Shown here: positions 16,070 through 26,172 of the stretch, in pieces
Layout: each line of letters opens with the position of its first letter
How positions within the stretch are numbered: the first letter of the stretch is position 1
Source of the DNA: Bernardetiaceae bacterium
Lineage (GTDB): Bacteria > Bacteroidota > Bacteroidia > Cytophagales > Thermoflexibacteraceae
DNA: 60,112 nucleotides
Direction: 5' to 3'
Assembly (NCBI GenBank): GCA_025056255.1
Contig: JANWVT010000017.1
Span: 1-60,112, forward strand
Translations under genes and position numbers: made by a program
The notes under the pieces: generated by a model
Databases searched by the model: none
The model's input: the letters and a program-made list of their open reading frames with translations, nothing else
What the model was told of the DNA's origin: nothing

Positions 16070-19000
16070 TTACCGCTCGTATAGTTTTTCGTAGTAGGTG
16101 TTGAAAAGCTGTTCGTACTGCTCAAACTTCTTACTGAAAAATGCTTGGCGCTTTTTTGCGTTTTCAATATCTGCTTGTGTAATCATAGCAGTATCTTTTT
16201 CAGCAGTATAGCTTTCTACCAGATTTTTTTCTCGCTCAGCCGCCTCAGAGTAAAGGTCGCGCAACTGATTGAGCATAATCATGCTGCGGTCTTTAAGCGA
16301 AGAATTTTGAAAATCATTCAGACCATGGCGCACAATGTATTCCAAATTTTCCTTTGTGCGTTTGCCAATAATAGCTGCCAACTCATTACCACGCTCATAT
16401 TCTTTCAGCGCATAAAACAATTTGATATAGCGCGGAATGTAGTAGTCGTAAGGAATGGTTTTATCGGGAATAAGGCGCAAACTTGTCTCAAGTATTTCTT
16501 TTGCCTTATTGTCATCTTTGTCTAAGTAGTATTGCAGTGCCAAGCGATAGTAAGCATTGCGAGTATTAGCGGCAAACTTTCTATACTCTTCGTCGTGATA
16601 TACTTTTTCGTTATCAAAGCCTCTAAATTGGAACTTTTTGATGTTTTCGTACATCACCTCTTTGTTTACCTCGCCTAAGTCGCCGCGGTTGTTGGCACGA
16701 ATAGGCATCAGTCGGTAGGTCAGTCCTTCCATTTGCAGCCATTCGCGCAATTCGACTGCAACAGTGTTGGCAGAGGTATGATTAAAATAAATGGGACGTT
16801 CCCAGTTGTTGGTAACAATGAGGTCTAATAGCATTAAATCACCTTTGTAGAGTGCACCCGCGCCCTCACGCAGCCCGAACTCCATGCGTTTCACTATGCG
16901 ATTAGCTTTGCCTTTGGGCACCCAAGGCTTTTGAGCAATAGCCGCACTGTCTATATCTACATACAAGCGTTTTGAAGGCAATGCAGAGGTTGAGCCGCCA
17001 CCCTGTAATGCCACTTGGATAGCGGGATTGTTCTGTTTTACTAATTCTAAGTAGCTTTTCAGGTTGATAGCATTCGATTTAATAGCAGGGTTTTCTACAT
17101 ATGGAACAAAGTCGTTAACGCCGCTTTTGTAATTATCATATGAAAGGCTAAAAGGCAGTGGGTCGGACTGATATACTTTGCGGCGCATTTGCTCAATGTA
17201 CCAGTCAGTATTAAAGTAGCTGAGTACAATCACCCGTACATCGGTGCGAAACCCCTCCACTTCTTGTACGTACCATAAAGGGAAAGTATCGTTGTCTCCG
17301 CCTGTAAAAAGAATGGCATTGGGGGCACAACTTGCCAACATATTGCGTGCTTGGTCAACCGAGTGATAGCGCCCAGAGCGGTCATGGTTGTCCCAGCCCT
17401 TAGCACCCATAATAGTTGGCACGGGCATAGCTATTACTAATGCAATAGCTGTAGCAGGCATGGGCTTTTTAATAAAACGCATGAGCCACTCAGCAATAGC
17501 AAGCACGCCGAAGCCAATCCAAATAGCAAAGGCATAAAACGAACCTACATAGATGTAGTCGCGTTCGCGTGGCTCTACGGGCGGAGAGTTCATGTAAACT
17601 ACTAAGGCAACGCCGGTGAGGATAAATAACATGCCAACTACGGCAAAGCTTTTTTCGTCTTTTTTTAGCTGATAAAGCAGACCAACAATGCCTAAAATGA
17701 GAGGCAACATGTAAAAATTATCACGCGCCTTGTTTCTGGCTATCTCTTCGGGCAAATCCTTAGCAGGCGACCAAGGCAGCAACCAACCGGCTTCTTTCTC
17801 ATCTCCATCTCGCCCAGCAAAATTCCACAAGAAATAGCGGAAATACATATGCCCAATTTGGTAGCGAATCATGTAATACAGGTGGTCGAATAGTGTAGGG
17901 TCTTTGTCGGGAGGCAATCCAGCCCACTGACGATACAGCTCGGGATGGTCTTCGCTGTTGCTATACATGCGTGGGAAAAGCGTTTCTTTCGTGTACTTGA
18001 TTTTCATTTGGTAATCGTAAATCTCGTACCGGTCTTTTCCTTTGCGGTAGATGGGAGCTCCTTGTTCCACAGACTCGCGCTCCGATACAAAAGTGCGCCC
18101 ATAGAGTAGCGGGCGGTCGCCGTATTGTTCGCGTTTCAGGTAGGAAACAAAACTCATTACATCTGAAGGGTCATTTTCGTCAATAGGTGGGTTGAAATTG
18201 GAGCGAATGATAATTAAGGCATATGAAGAATAGCCAATTAAAATAAAGGAAAAACTCAGCAAGGCTGTATTAAGCAATGGTTTTTCTTTATCAATAGAAT
18301 AGTAGATGCCCCAAACCAAACTTACAATTACTGCAAAAAAGAAAAATAAAGCCCCTGAGCCAAAAGGCAAGCCTAAGGTATTGACAAAAAATACCTCAAA
18401 GCCTCCCGCAATAGAGGGCAATCCGGGAATAACGCCTACCATGATGATACCGATGATGATTAAACTCACTGCAAGAGTGGTAAAAATGCCTAAGTTGGTA
18501 GGGGTAGGATATTTTTTAAAATAGTAAATCAGTCCCAGTGCAGGAATGGTTACTAAGTTGAGCAAGTGGACGCCTATGGAGAGCCCCATGATGTAAGCAA
18601 TTAGGATGAGCCAGCGGTTTTCTTCCGCTTCATCGTTGAGGGTATCCCATTTAAGCATTGCCCAAAATACCACTGCTGTAAAAAATGAAGACATGGCATA
18701 CACCTCAGCCTCTACTGCCGAAAACCAAAATGAATCGGAGAAGGTGTAAGCTAATGAACCTACCGCTGCAGCGGCAAGTAAGCCAAAAGTTTGCGCGCCC
18801 GAAGGTTCATCGGTGGGTTGTAAGCCCATTATTTTGCGCCCCAGCAGCGTAATAGTCCAAAACATGAACAGAATGGTAAAGGCGCTACTCAGGGCTGAAA
18901 GCATGTTAATCCAAAAAGCTACTTTCAAGTTATCGCCCAGTGCAAGAAAAGAAAAAAGCCGCCCAAGCATCAGAAAGAGCGGCGCACCGGGTGGGTGAGG

Positions 19001-19156
19001 CACCATAAGCTTGTAGGAAACAGCTATGAATTCGCCACAATCCCAAAAACTGGCAGTGTCTTCTACTGTAAGGCTATACACAACGGCTGCAATCAGGAAA
19101 ACAATCCAGCCTGCAAGGTTATTCAGTTTTTTGTAAGTCATCATCGTTTTTGTCAT
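16070..19156 (-). CDS. DUF2723 membrane protein, probable GT-C glycosyltransferase
   Basis: A 1028-residue protein. The N-terminal part has about ten or more membrane helices (for example residues 15-33, 75-100, 140-160, 185-210, 235-290, 300-320 and 500-590). The conserved early loop 'TVEDTASFWDCGEFIAVSYKLMVPHPPGAPLF' near residues 30-62 carries the acidic residues and HPPG motif of DUF2723 proteins, which belong to the GT-C superfamily of lipid-linked-sugar glycosyltransferases (protein O-glycosylation in Bacteroidota). The C-terminal ~450 residues form a soluble, TPR-like periplasmic domain ending in Lys/Glu-rich helices. Monocistronic; a clear terminator follows. Confidence 0.9.
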   Translation of the reverse strand: MTKTMMTYKKLNNLAGWIVFLIAAVVYSLTVEDTASFWDCGEFIAVSYKLMVPHPPGAPLFLMLGRLFSFLALGDNLKVAFWINMLSALSSAFTILFMFWTITLLGRKIMGLQPTDEPSGAQTFGLLAAAAVGSLAYTFSDSFWFSAVEAEVYAMSSFFTAVVFWAMLKWDTLNDEAEENRWLILIAYIMGLSIGVHLLNLVTIPALGLIYYFKKYPTPTNLGIFTTLAVSLIIIGIIMVGVIPGLPSIAGGFEVFFVNTLGLPFGSGALFFFFAVIVSLVWGIYYSIDKEKPLLNTALLSFSFILIGYSSYALIIIRSNFNPPIDENDPSDVMSFVSYLKREQYGDRPLLYGRTFVSERESVEQGAPIYRKGKDRYEIYDYQMKIKYTKETLFPRMYSNSEDHPELYRQWAGLPPDKDPTLFDHLYYMIRYQIGHMYFRYFLWNFAGRDGDEKEAGWLLPWSPAKDLPEEIARNKARDNFYMLPLILGIVGLLYQLKKDEKSFAVVGMLFILTGVALVVYMNSPPVEPRERDYIYVGSFYAFAIWIGFGVLAIAEWLMRFIKKPMPATAIALVIAMPVPTIMGAKGWDNHDRSGRYHSVDQARNMLASCAPNAILFTGGDNDTFPLWYVQEVEGFRTDVRVIVLSYFNTDWYIEQMRRKVYQSDPLPFSLSYDNYKSGVNDFVPYVENPAIKSNAINLKSYLELVKQNNPAIQVALQGGGSTSALPSKRLYVDIDSAAIAQKPWVPKGKANRIVKRMEFGLREGAGALYKGDLMLLDLIVTNNWERPIYFNHTSANTVAVELREWLQMEGLTYRLMPIRANNRGDLGEVNKEVMYENIKKFQFRGFDNEKVYHDEEYRKFAANTRNAYYRLALQYYLDKDDNKAKEILETSLRLIPDKTIPYDYYIPRYIKLFYALKEYERGNELAAIIGKRTKENLEYIVRHGLNDFQNSSLKDRSMIMLNQLRDLYSEAAEREKNLVESYTAEKDTAMITQADIENAKKRQAFFSKKFEQYEQLFNTYYEKLYER

Positions 19157-19266
19157 GTATGCAAGGCACCATATTGCCTTTTCAGGTTTGCGAAACTACT
19201 AATGATTTTTCTAATGCTGGTTGCTCGGATAAGAAAAAAGCGTTTAAACAGCTATGTTAGGTATTT

Positions 19267-20583
19267 TTAACAAGGATAGTGCTGCATTAAAAAGGCTTTA
19301 AAAGCTGCAAAATCTTTAGGCAGTGGTACAGATAATTTGGGCATGTGCAACAAGTGCTGCAATCTTTCAGGCACGGCAGGGGCTTCTCCCAGTGTTTCAG
19401 CTACCACCTCACCAAATTTGACAGGGTGTGCTGTTTCTAATACAATACCTATTGCGTCAGCGGGTGCGTGTTCGCGTTGGAACTGTTTCCAAGCCAAATA
19501 GCCTACTGCCCCGTGTGGGTCTATGATGTAGTTGTACTGATGCTTTATTTCGCGCATGGCAGCTCTTGTAGCTTCATCGCTGAAGGCATAGCCATACAAC
19601 TGTTTTCGCATCTGCTCCCAAGAAGGGAATAGGTCTGCTAAACGGGCAAAATTACTCGGATTGCCCACATCCATTGCATTAGAAATAGTTGCTACTGAAG
19701 GACGCGGCAGGTATTTTCCAGTTTGCAAATAGGCAGGAACTACGTCGTTGGCATTAGTAGCGGCTATGAAACCAGCTACAGGAAGCCCCATCTGTTGAGC
19801 AAATACGCCTGCCGTCAGATTGCCAAAATTGCCACTGGGCACCACAAAGTACACAGGTTTGTTGCCGTGCTTGCGCACTGCTTGTCCGTAGGCATACACA
19901 TAGTAAAATGCTTGCGGAATCAACCTTGAAATATTGATGGAATTGGCAGAAGAAAGCCGCAAGTGTTGGTTGAGTTCTTTATCTAAAAATGCTTGTTTTA
20001 CAAGCGATTGGCAATCGTCAAATGTGCCATCAATTTCAATGGCAGTAATGTTTTGCCCAAGTGTAGCAAACTGGCGTTCCTGAAAGGGGCTTACCTTGCC
20101 CTTAGGGTATAACACTGCCACAGTGATATGAGGAATGCCTAAAAACCCATGTGCCACAGCGCTGCCTGTATCGCCTGAGGTAGCTACTAAAATATGCAGC
20201 GGCTTGTCTTCCTTAGGCAACAAATACGACATGGTTTGTGCCATAAAGCGTGCACCGAAGTCTTTAAACGCCAACGTGGGACCATGAAAAAGTTCTAAAA
20301 CGCCCGTTTGCGAGGTTAGCCAGACCACGGGTGCATCGAATCCCAGTGTTTTCCGAACAATGTCGTGTAATACATTGGCAGGCAAATCTTCCCCCAACAA
20401 CGTTTGAGCAAAACCTAAGGCGGCATCTTCAAAAGATAATTGTGGCAAGGCTCTCACAAATGCGCGCGTGAGTTGCGGAAAGCGTTCCGGCATAAACAAG
20501 CCGTTGTCTTCGGGTAGTCCTTTTAGCACAGCCTCACCGAAGCTAACTGGCGAGGTTTGGCGTTTTGTACTGTAATATTGCAC
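19267..20583 (-). CDS. thrC: Threonine synthase
   Basis: A PLP enzyme converting O-phosphohomoserine to threonine. 438 residues. It begins MQYYSTKRQTSPVSFGEAVL, as in the type I threonine synthases of Gram-negatives. The PLP-lysine motif is LFHGPTLAFKDFGARFM near residues 102-118, and the phosphate-binding Gly/Thr/Ser loop is ATSGDTGSAVAHG near residue 148. No other threonine genes are next to it. A TACTTTTG box sits 21 bp before the start on the minus strand, in the short divergent space shared with the FAD oxidoreductase. Confidence 0.97.
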   Translation of the reverse strand: MQYYSTKRQTSPVSFGEAVLKGLPEDNGLFMPERFPQLTRAFVRALPQLSFEDAALGFAQTLLGEDLPANVLHDIVRKTLGFDAPVVWLTSQTGVLELFHGPTLAFKDFGARFMAQTMSYLLPKEDKPLHILVATSGDTGSAVAHGFLGIPHITVAVLYPKGKVSPFQERQFATLGQNITAIEIDGTFDDCQSLVKQAFLDKELNQHLRLSSANSINISRLIPQAFYYVYAYGQAVRKHGNKPVYFVVPSGNFGNLTAGVFAQQMGLPVAGFIAATNANDVVPAYLQTGKYLPRPSVATISNAMDVGNPSNFARLADLFPSWEQMRKQLYGYAFSDEATRAAMREIKHQYNYIIDPHGAVGYLAWKQFQREHAPADAIGIVLETAHPVKFGEVVAETLGEAPAVPERLQHLLHMPKLSVPLPKDFAAFKAFLMQHYPC

Positions 20584-20603
20584 AATAATTATCGTTTTTG
20601 GCG

Positions 20604-20611
20604 CAAAAGTA
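20604..20611 (-). promoter_or_regulatory. TAnnTTTG promoter box for thrC
   Basis: On the minus strand TACTTTTG matches the Bacteroidota -7 consensus and lies 21 bp from the thrC ATG. No TTG at the expected distance is evident, so this is supported by one box only. Confidence 0.4.
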
Positions 20612-20618
20612 GGGAAAA

Positions 20619-21668
20619 ATGGCTCATTATTTTATTGTAGGGCAAGGTATTGCAGGAACGGTACTTGCTTATACACTACTCCGGCGTGGGCATGTAGTAC
20701 ACATTGCCGACAACAATGCTTCTCAAACTGCTTCCAAAGTAGCAGCCGGTTTGTTTAATCCCATTACTGGCTACCGTATGACCAAGACATGGCTCGCCGA
20801 CCTACTGTTCCCATTTTTGCATCGGTTCTATCCGGAAATGGAACGCTATTTGGGCGCTCGCTTTTTCTATCCGCTGCCTATGTATCGTCCGTTTGAATCT
20901 GTGGCGCAGCAAAATGAGGTGCTTTCAGAAATAAGTGATGAAAAATTTGCTAAGTATGTTGAAAAAGTAGTTCCATCCGATGGCTATGGCAGGCACATAT
21001 ATGACCCCTTCGGCGGAATTATCCTTCAACAGTGTGGATATGTGGACTTACCTGTGCTGCTGACCGCTGCTAAGTCAGTGTGGAAGGCACAAGGCATCTA
21101 TCGAGAATGCGAAGTAAGCGAATCGGAAATTTATTGTACAAATGAAAAAGTTTATTGGCAAGATTTATCTGTTGACTATATTATTTACTGTCGGGGTTGG
21201 AAAGAAACCGCAAGTAGCTTATTTCATTTGCCATTCAGACCAGTAAAAGGAGAAATCTTACAGGTGCGATTTACAAATGAGTGCTACGATGAAATTATCA
21301 ACCGAAGTTGTTGGATTTTACCACATCCTGATAAAACCTACCGCGTTGGCGCTACCTATCACCAACATGACCTCTCCCCTACTCCCTCCGCCCAAGGTTG
21401 GGATGAACTAACAGGAAAACTTAGCAAACTTACCTCTGCACAATGGGCACTATTAGGGCGCTTAGCGGGCATTCGCCCTGCCACGTACGACCGTCGCCCT
21501 TTCATTGGCATACATCCACAACAGCCGCGCATAGGTATTTTCAATGGCTTAGGTGCAAAAGGGGTGTCGCTTGCTCCTTATTTTGCAACAGTTTTCGCTG
21601 AGTTTTTAGAAGGAAAAACCAAGCAGTTGCCTCTGGAAGTAGCTATTGAGCGGTGCATAAAGGTTTAA
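20619..21668 (+). CDS. FAD-dependent oxidoreductase (DAO family)
   Basis: A 349-residue protein. The N-terminal FAD-binding Rossmann motif is clear: FIVGQGIAGTVLAYTLLRRGHVVHIAD (GxGxxG plus acidic end) near residues 4-30. A second FAD contact, 'GIRPATYDRRPFIG' then 'FNGLGAKGVSLAPYFA', is near residues 288-325; both are typical of D-amino-acid oxidase/ThiO/MnmC-C-like proteins. The substrate cannot be told. ThiO-type glycine oxidases have similar length but there is no thi gene adjacent. The start is 35 bp from the divergent thrC ATG. Confidence 0.85.
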   Translation: MAHYFIVGQGIAGTVLAYTLLRRGHVVHIADNNASQTASKVAAGLFNPITGYRMTKTWLADLLFPFLHRFYPEMERYLGARFFYPLPMYRPFESVAQQNEVLSEISDEKFAKYVEKVVPSDGYGRHIYDPFGGIILQQCGYVDLPVLLTAAKSVWKAQGIYRECEVSESEIYCTNEKVYWQDLSVDYIIYCRGWKETASSLFHLPFRPVKGEILQVRFTNECYDEIINRSCWILPHPDKTYRVGATYHQHDLSPTPSAQGWDELTGKLSKLTSAQWALLGRLAGIRPATYDRRPFIGIHPQQPRIGIFNGLGAKGVSLAPYFATVFAEFLEGKTKQLPLEVAIERCIKV

Positions 21669-21810
21669 TAACCGAATAAGGCTGACCACAGCTATTCAAT
21701 AAAGCGAATTAAAGCCACATCGAGCAGTAATGCCATGCATAAACGATAACAGCCGGATATTGCTAAATATCAGTTTAGGTTTTTATCTTTCCGAAAAAAC
21801 ACCGCTGGAT

Positions 21811-23244
21811 ATGTCTCCATCATTGCTTCATACACTTTTAGCCTTACTTTTGTTACTGGGTGGTATTTTTTTGTTGCGGCGCTTGTGGTTGGGTGCTCTG
21901 GCGGGCATTCTTTTTTTGAGCATTAGTCGGTTTGGCACAGAGGGAACAGGCTACTGGCTGCCTATATTGACCGATACACTGATTATTTGGGTTGAACTGG
22001 GGCTACTTATATTTGGAGCATATCTATTTTACAACTTGCTTCGCCAACAACCTCATATAACTATTTTTAGCCAAAAATTAGGAACAGCCGAAAAGGGATT
22101 GGCTGTTATACTGTTATTTGGGTGGTTTCTGGGCAGTTTAATGGAAGGAATTGCCGGATTCGGCATTCCAGCTATGCTGATTGCTCCTTTACTATACCGC
22201 TTAGGTTTTCGTGCTCTTACTTGTGTGATTATTCCGTTGGCAGCCAATACCGCCTCGGTTACTTTCGGAGCCTTAGCAACCCCTCTGCGAGTCGGTATAG
22301 GCATTGTTGCGGTAGAGGACGCCGTAGCCCAGTACACTGTTTTGTTTAATTCGATACCCATTGTAGTCATGCCGTTTGTACTCGCATGGTTATACAGTAA
22401 AACTGAGCAACGGACAATTGACTGGCATCGAGAAAGGCAAACATTGCTACTGGCAGGCATTTGCTTTCTGGTACCTTATTGGATAGGCAGCCGCCTAAGT
22501 ATAGAACTGCCCACTGTTTTAGCCGGAGGTATTGGCATGATTGCCTTTGTTGCCTTAGTAATGCCTCACTCACAAAGACCAAGCCTTCTACTTTGGTGGC
22601 GAGCATTTGGGGCTTATTTGTTATTCATTGCTCTACTTATTGTTGCCGGATGGCTGTTGAAACCTATTAATTGGCAATGGTGGGAAGGTAGTAAAAAATT
22701 GTCTGCCTTTCAGCCCGGCATTGTGTTCATAGTAGCCGCTCTGATATATCGGGCAGTGGCTATAAAAGAACCCACATCACGAAGTTTACGGCAAGCATTT
22801 AGCCAAACTGTTGCCGGCATGCGCATGACCTTGCTCAGCATTTTATTGTTAATTTTGTTTACACAACTGATTCGCACCGGCATGATAGCAGCTTACAGCG
22901 ACCTTGCTCCTCAGCAATCGTGGATGGGGTTAGTTGTTTTCTCTGGGCTTTCAGGAGTAGTAGGCAGCTTCATCACAGGAAGCGCTACCATGGGAAACCT
23001 GCTTTTCGCAGGCGGACTAAAGCAATTGCTGGCTGGGCAACTGTGGCTCAGCCCTGCACTGGCTGCACTTCACTCGGGCAGTGCAGTGGGAAATGCTATT
23101 TCGTTGCAAAATATCCTAATGGTCAAATCAGTTATTCCTCAGCCAATTGAAGAAGGGCAAGTAATGCAACTCAATGCTCCGGTGGTAGTACTTTACCTGC
23201 TGTTGGTTTGCATCAGCGCTTGGATAGTATTGTCATTTTTCTAA
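21811..23244 (+). CDS. L-lactate permease family transporter
   Basis: A 477-residue integral membrane protein with about 12-14 hydrophobic segments, including the family-typical stretch LGWFLGSLMEGIAGFGIPAMLIAPLL (acidic residue inside a helix followed by GIAGFG) near residues 110-135 and a C-terminal 'GSFITGSATMGNLLF..GSAVGNAISLQN' region near 390-430. These match the LctP/LldP lactate and glycolate permease family (proton-coupled uptake). The frame opens at an ATG at 21730, but the 27 extra residues are polar and not family-like; the ATG at 21811 is preferred. No lactate dehydrogenase gene is next to it. Confidence 0.9.
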   Translation: MSPSLLHTLLALLLLLGGIFLLRRLWLGALAGILFLSISRFGTEGTGYWLPILTDTLIIWVELGLLIFGAYLFYNLLRQQPHITIFSQKLGTAEKGLAVILLFGWFLGSLMEGIAGFGIPAMLIAPLLYRLGFRALTCVIIPLAANTASVTFGALATPLRVGIGIVAVEDAVAQYTVLFNSIPIVVMPFVLAWLYSKTEQRTIDWHRERQTLLLAGICFLVPYWIGSRLSIELPTVLAGGIGMIAFVALVMPHSQRPSLLLWWRAFGAYLLFIALLIVAGWLLKPINWQWWEGSKKLSAFQPGIVFIVAALIYRAVAIKEPTSRSLRQAFSQTVAGMRMTLLSILLLILFTQLIRTGMIAAYSDLAPQQSWMGLVVFSGLSGVVGSFITGSATMGNLLFAGGLKQLLAGQLWLSPALAALHSGSAVGNAISLQNILMVKSVIPQPIEEGQVMQLNAPVVVLYLLLVCISAWIVLSFF

Positions 23245-23315
23245 TCAATTTTTGGTAGTTGTTCAGGTTTTTGTAAGGTCGGTTTTGCCGCATTCATCAT
23301 ACTAATCCGATATTT

Positions 23316-23339
23316 GTTGCGCGTGTGGACTTGTGCAAC
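23316..23339. repeat. Hairpin repeat, degenerate family member (loop TGGA)
   Basis: GTTGCGCGTG, loop TGGA, CTTGTGCAAC: arms still largely complementary with 3 mismatches near the tip. The left arm is the same as that of the perfect element at 50146-50169. It lies in the gap between the lactate permease and the convergent epimerase gene. Confidence 0.5.
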
Positions 23340-23438
23340 GACGAGAAGATTTTGGGGTGTAGAGAGAAGAGCATTCCGAAATGCGAAACCCTTAATCCAA
23401 CCTATTCATCCTGCATGCCCCATAAAATCTGGGGCATG

Positions 23439-24566
23439 CTAAGTGTGTACGCTTGTGGTTACAACGGCTTTTTCTGTACAAGCCTCTAAGCGCTGTGGTG
23501 CTATTTCTGCTCCGAGTCCGGGTGCTTCTGGAACAGTAATTCTACCTCCTGTATGGAATTGAATGCCCCCTAAAACAGGGTCTTCTGCCAGCATATACAC
23601 CGAATCTAAATCGAAGAACTGAATGTTTTTGCGCGCCAGTGCCACATGCGCAAAGGCACTTAGGGCAAGGCGTGTTTCCGACATGCACCCAATTTGAGAC
23701 TGCATTCCTGCTGCATCGGCAATAGCAACCATCTGCAATGCTTCGTAAATCCCCCCCGATTTTGACAACTTAATGTTAAAATAATCGCAACTACTTTGAG
23801 CAGCAAGCTGAAAGGCATCGTGGCTATCAAATAAGCTCTCATCTGCCATAATAGGGATAGGGCTTTGTGTGCGTATGTGCTTCAATTTGTGCCGATAGTG
23901 TCGCGATATGGGCTCTTCGCAAAACTGAATGTTAAACGAGGCTAACTGTCGCAAGGCAGCTATTGCATCGGTGAGGTTCCACCCCTGATTGGCATCTACC
24001 CGCAGAGGCAAATCATAGCCAATGGCTTCTCGTACAGCCCGAACACGTGCTACGTCTTGAGCTGCTGTTGTTCCCAATTTTAACTTAATGGCAGCAAAAC
24101 CTTCTTGTTTGAATTTGAGAGCAATGGCAGCCATTTCTTCTGGCGAATGAATGCCGACAGTCATATCGGTCATAAGTGGTCGGTTATTGGCTCCCCCCAA
24201 AAGTCGAAATAAAGGCTGCTGACATTTTTTACCTAACAGGTCGTAGAGAGCCATGTCGAAAGCACTTCGCAGCGTGTAATTAAAAGGAAATGCATTTTGT
24301 AGTTCAAGCACGCGGTTTTCAATTTCAGCAGCATCTTTTCCTATCCATAGCTTTGCCATAGCGCACGCATTAGCAAATGCACTTGGTGCTGTTTCACCTA
24401 CAATATACACATAAGGACAACCCTCTCCTGTACCAAAGATACCATCCGTAGTGTGGATTTTGACAATAATATTATCGGCATGGTAAATAGTGCCCAGTGA
24501 AATGACAAAAGGATATTTTAGTGGGATTTTCAGCCGAAAAACTTCAATTTTCGTAATGACAGCCAT
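23439..24566 (-). CDS. Dipeptide epimerase-like enolase superfamily enzyme
   Basis: A 375-residue MR/MLE-family (enolase superfamily) protein. The N-terminal capping domain is followed by a TIM barrel with all catalytic positions of the L-Ala-D/L-Glu epimerase type: K-L-K (IKLKLG, near residue 160), Asp in VDANQGW (near 190), Glu in EEPISRH (near 218), Asp in ADESLF (near 243) and Lys in IKLSKSGG (near 268). It probably racemises the second residue of dipeptides, such as those from murein recycling; the exact dipeptide is unknown. No murein peptide gene is adjacent. Confidence 0.88.
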   Translation of the reverse strand: MAVITKIEVFRLKIPLKYPFVISLGTIYHADNIIVKIHTTDGIFGTGEGCPYVYIVGETAPSAFANACAMAKLWIGKDAAEIENRVLELQNAFPFNYTLRSAFDMALYDLLGKKCQQPLFRLLGGANNRPLMTDMTVGIHSPEEMAAIALKFKQEGFAAIKLKLGTTAAQDVARVRAVREAIGYDLPLRVDANQGWNLTDAIAALRQLASFNIQFCEEPISRHYRHKLKHIRTQSPIPIMADESLFDSHDAFQLAAQSSCDYFNIKLSKSGGIYEALQMVAIADAAGMQSQIGCMSETRLALSAFAHVALARKNIQFFDLDSVYMLAEDPVLGGIQFHTGGRITVPEAPGLGAEIAPQRLEACTEKAVVTTSVHT

Positions 24567-24649
24567 AGCAATTCATATGAGATAGAGGCAGCAAATTATG
24601 TAAGTTTTGCTATATTGCTTACAGCATTTTTTAGTTGCTGTTTGTTTTC

Positions 24650-25948
24650 ATGAATGCTACTAAGCCACAAACCCCGTTGATTCATATTCAGCAGTTTAAG
24701 TGTAGCAACTGCGGCGGCGAGTTACGGGTAATCAATCCTCGGACTAACTTTATAGCATGCCAATATTGTGGCACTGTTCAAGAGGCAAGAACAGAAGCTC
24801 ATAAAATGCTCTTACAACTCTCCCGCCCTTCTGAATTTCCACCAATGGGGTTTATTAGGCTGGGCATGGAGGCAGTGTTTAATGGCTTAAAACACAGAGT
24901 AATTGGTAGAACCCGTTGGCACAGCACATTTCAAGAGTGGGATGGGGAGAGCCAACAATACGAGCCAAGCACATGGCAGTTTGATGAGTGGCTGTTGCTC
25001 AATGAGCATTATGCCTACTTTTATTTGGTAGAAGACAAAGAAGGCTTTGCTTTGTCATATCCACATATCCCGCAACATCCTAACCTGCCTACCTCGAGCG
25101 GATGGATAAAAGATTTCCAAACTGGAGAACGCCGGCGCGTGCTTGAATTGGGTGAAGCCCAAGTAGTTTATTTTGAAGGTGAGTCAACTTACCAAATCGA
25201 AATAGACAAAAAAATCAACTTTGCTGAATACAAAGTTGGCAGCACAGTTTTTGTAGTAGAATCACATTTTTACAAAGGCACGCAAGAGTTGCAAGAAATT
25301 GAGTTTTGGCGCGAAGTTCCTATCACCTACCAGCAAGTATTACAAGCTTTTGCCCAAAATCCGGCGATTCAAGCCATGGTAAAAGCGCATTTAGCGCGCC
25401 GCAACATCAATCGTACCATTGTAAGAGGCTTCCGATGGTTAGCCATAGCCTGCTTGCTAGCTTTTATTGCTTCGTTTAGTTATACGTCTGTCTTAGACGT
25501 TACTTATGCCGTGCCTTTTGTAATAGGAAAAGGCTACGATGCACAAGATTCTGTTCAGCTAATTGGGCAAAGTGAACGCTTTGTGTTAGATAAACCCGGT
25601 GAAATGATAGAGTTCACAATATCAGTTGTTGCTAATGGCTTCCGCGACGGATGGGTGGGTTTAGAAATTTGCAATGCTAACGACGAAGTGGTTAACACAT
25701 TGGAAGGAAATTTTTATCAGGAAAGCGAAGAAAGCTCTACGGCTGCTTATGATATTTACAAGGTAGATAAACCGGGAGAATACTACGTTAAAATATACGT
25801 AGAACCTCAAAGTTGGCTTTCCGAAAACGAAAGCAGCGTGCGCGTAGAGGTTAGCCGTGTATGGATGCTAGGGCGCTACTATATCATTGGCTTTTTCCTA
25901 TTCATCATGATGGCTACTATTCTGTCTGTAATACTACCTCAAAAATAA
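24650..25948 (+). CDS. DUF4178 protein with zinc ribbon and membrane segments
   Basis: A 432-residue protein. Near the N-terminus a zinc ribbon is visible: CSNCGGELRV...FIACQYCGT (two CxxC pairs, residues 18-46). DUF4178 follows (MGFIRLGMEAVFNGLKHRVIGRTRWHS... near residue 70, 'EWLLLNEHYAYFYLVED' near 118). Hydrophobic segments near residues 270-290 and at the very C-terminus (YYIIGFFLFIMMATILSVIL) place the C-terminal beta domain outside or between membranes. Start chosen at ATG 24650 rather than TTG 24635. It is followed after 17 bp by a 68-residue membrane protein. Relatives are found beside DUF350 and spermidine-synthase-like genes, both of which occur at 56.9-58.7 kb here. Confidence 0.85.
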   Translation: MNATKPQTPLIHIQQFKCSNCGGELRVINPRTNFIACQYCGTVQEARTEAHKMLLQLSRPSEFPPMGFIRLGMEAVFNGLKHRVIGRTRWHSTFQEWDGESQQYEPSTWQFDEWLLLNEHYAYFYLVEDKEGFALSYPHIPQHPNLPTSSGWIKDFQTGERRRVLELGEAQVVYFEGESTYQIEIDKKINFAEYKVGSTVFVVESHFYKGTQELQEIEFWREVPITYQQVLQAFAQNPAIQAMVKAHLARRNINRTIVRGFRWLAIACLLAFIASFSYTSVLDVTYAVPFVIGKGYDAQDSVQLIGQSERFVLDKPGEMIEFTISVVANGFRDGWVGLEICNANDEVVNTLEGNFYQESEESSTAAYDIYKVDKPGEYYVKIYVEPQSWLSENESSVRVEVSRVWMLGRYYIIGFFLFIMMATILSVILPQK

Positions 25949-25965
25949 ACTTAATGGTTTGACTG

Positions 25966-26172
25966 ATGGCTCAGTTTACTCGAATTGTTCTACTATGCGG
26001 CTTCCTTATTATTTTTGTAACCATTTACTACGCATCTGTTATTGGCTTTGGTGTAGCGGGTTTGCATAATAAAAAAATTAGCCAAGAAATGCGTGGCGAT
26101 AGAGGCGGCAGCTATTTTATGTCCACAGGTGGCAGAAGCATTCGTGGCGGGGGTATGCGCTACGGAAAATAA
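25966..26172 (+). CDS. Small membrane protein with Gly/Arg-rich tail
   Basis: 68 residues: one membrane helix (residues 6-31, IVLLCGFLIIFVTIYYASVIGF) and a soluble tail rich in Gly, Arg and Ser (GGSYFMSTGGRSIRGGGMRYGK). Not a recognised named family. It is tightly linked to the DUF4178 gene and probably cotranscribed; similar short Gly-rich proteins often accompany DUF4178 genes. Function unknown. Confidence 0.7.
   Translation: MAQFTRIVLLCGFLIIFVTIYYASVIGFGVAGLHNKKISQEMRGDRGGSYFMSTGGRSIRGGGMRYGK

Noticed and set aside
22053-22606. Long minus-strand frames inside the lactate permease gene.
   Set aside because: The plus-strand frame has clear transporter motifs and helices; the opposite frames are shadows.
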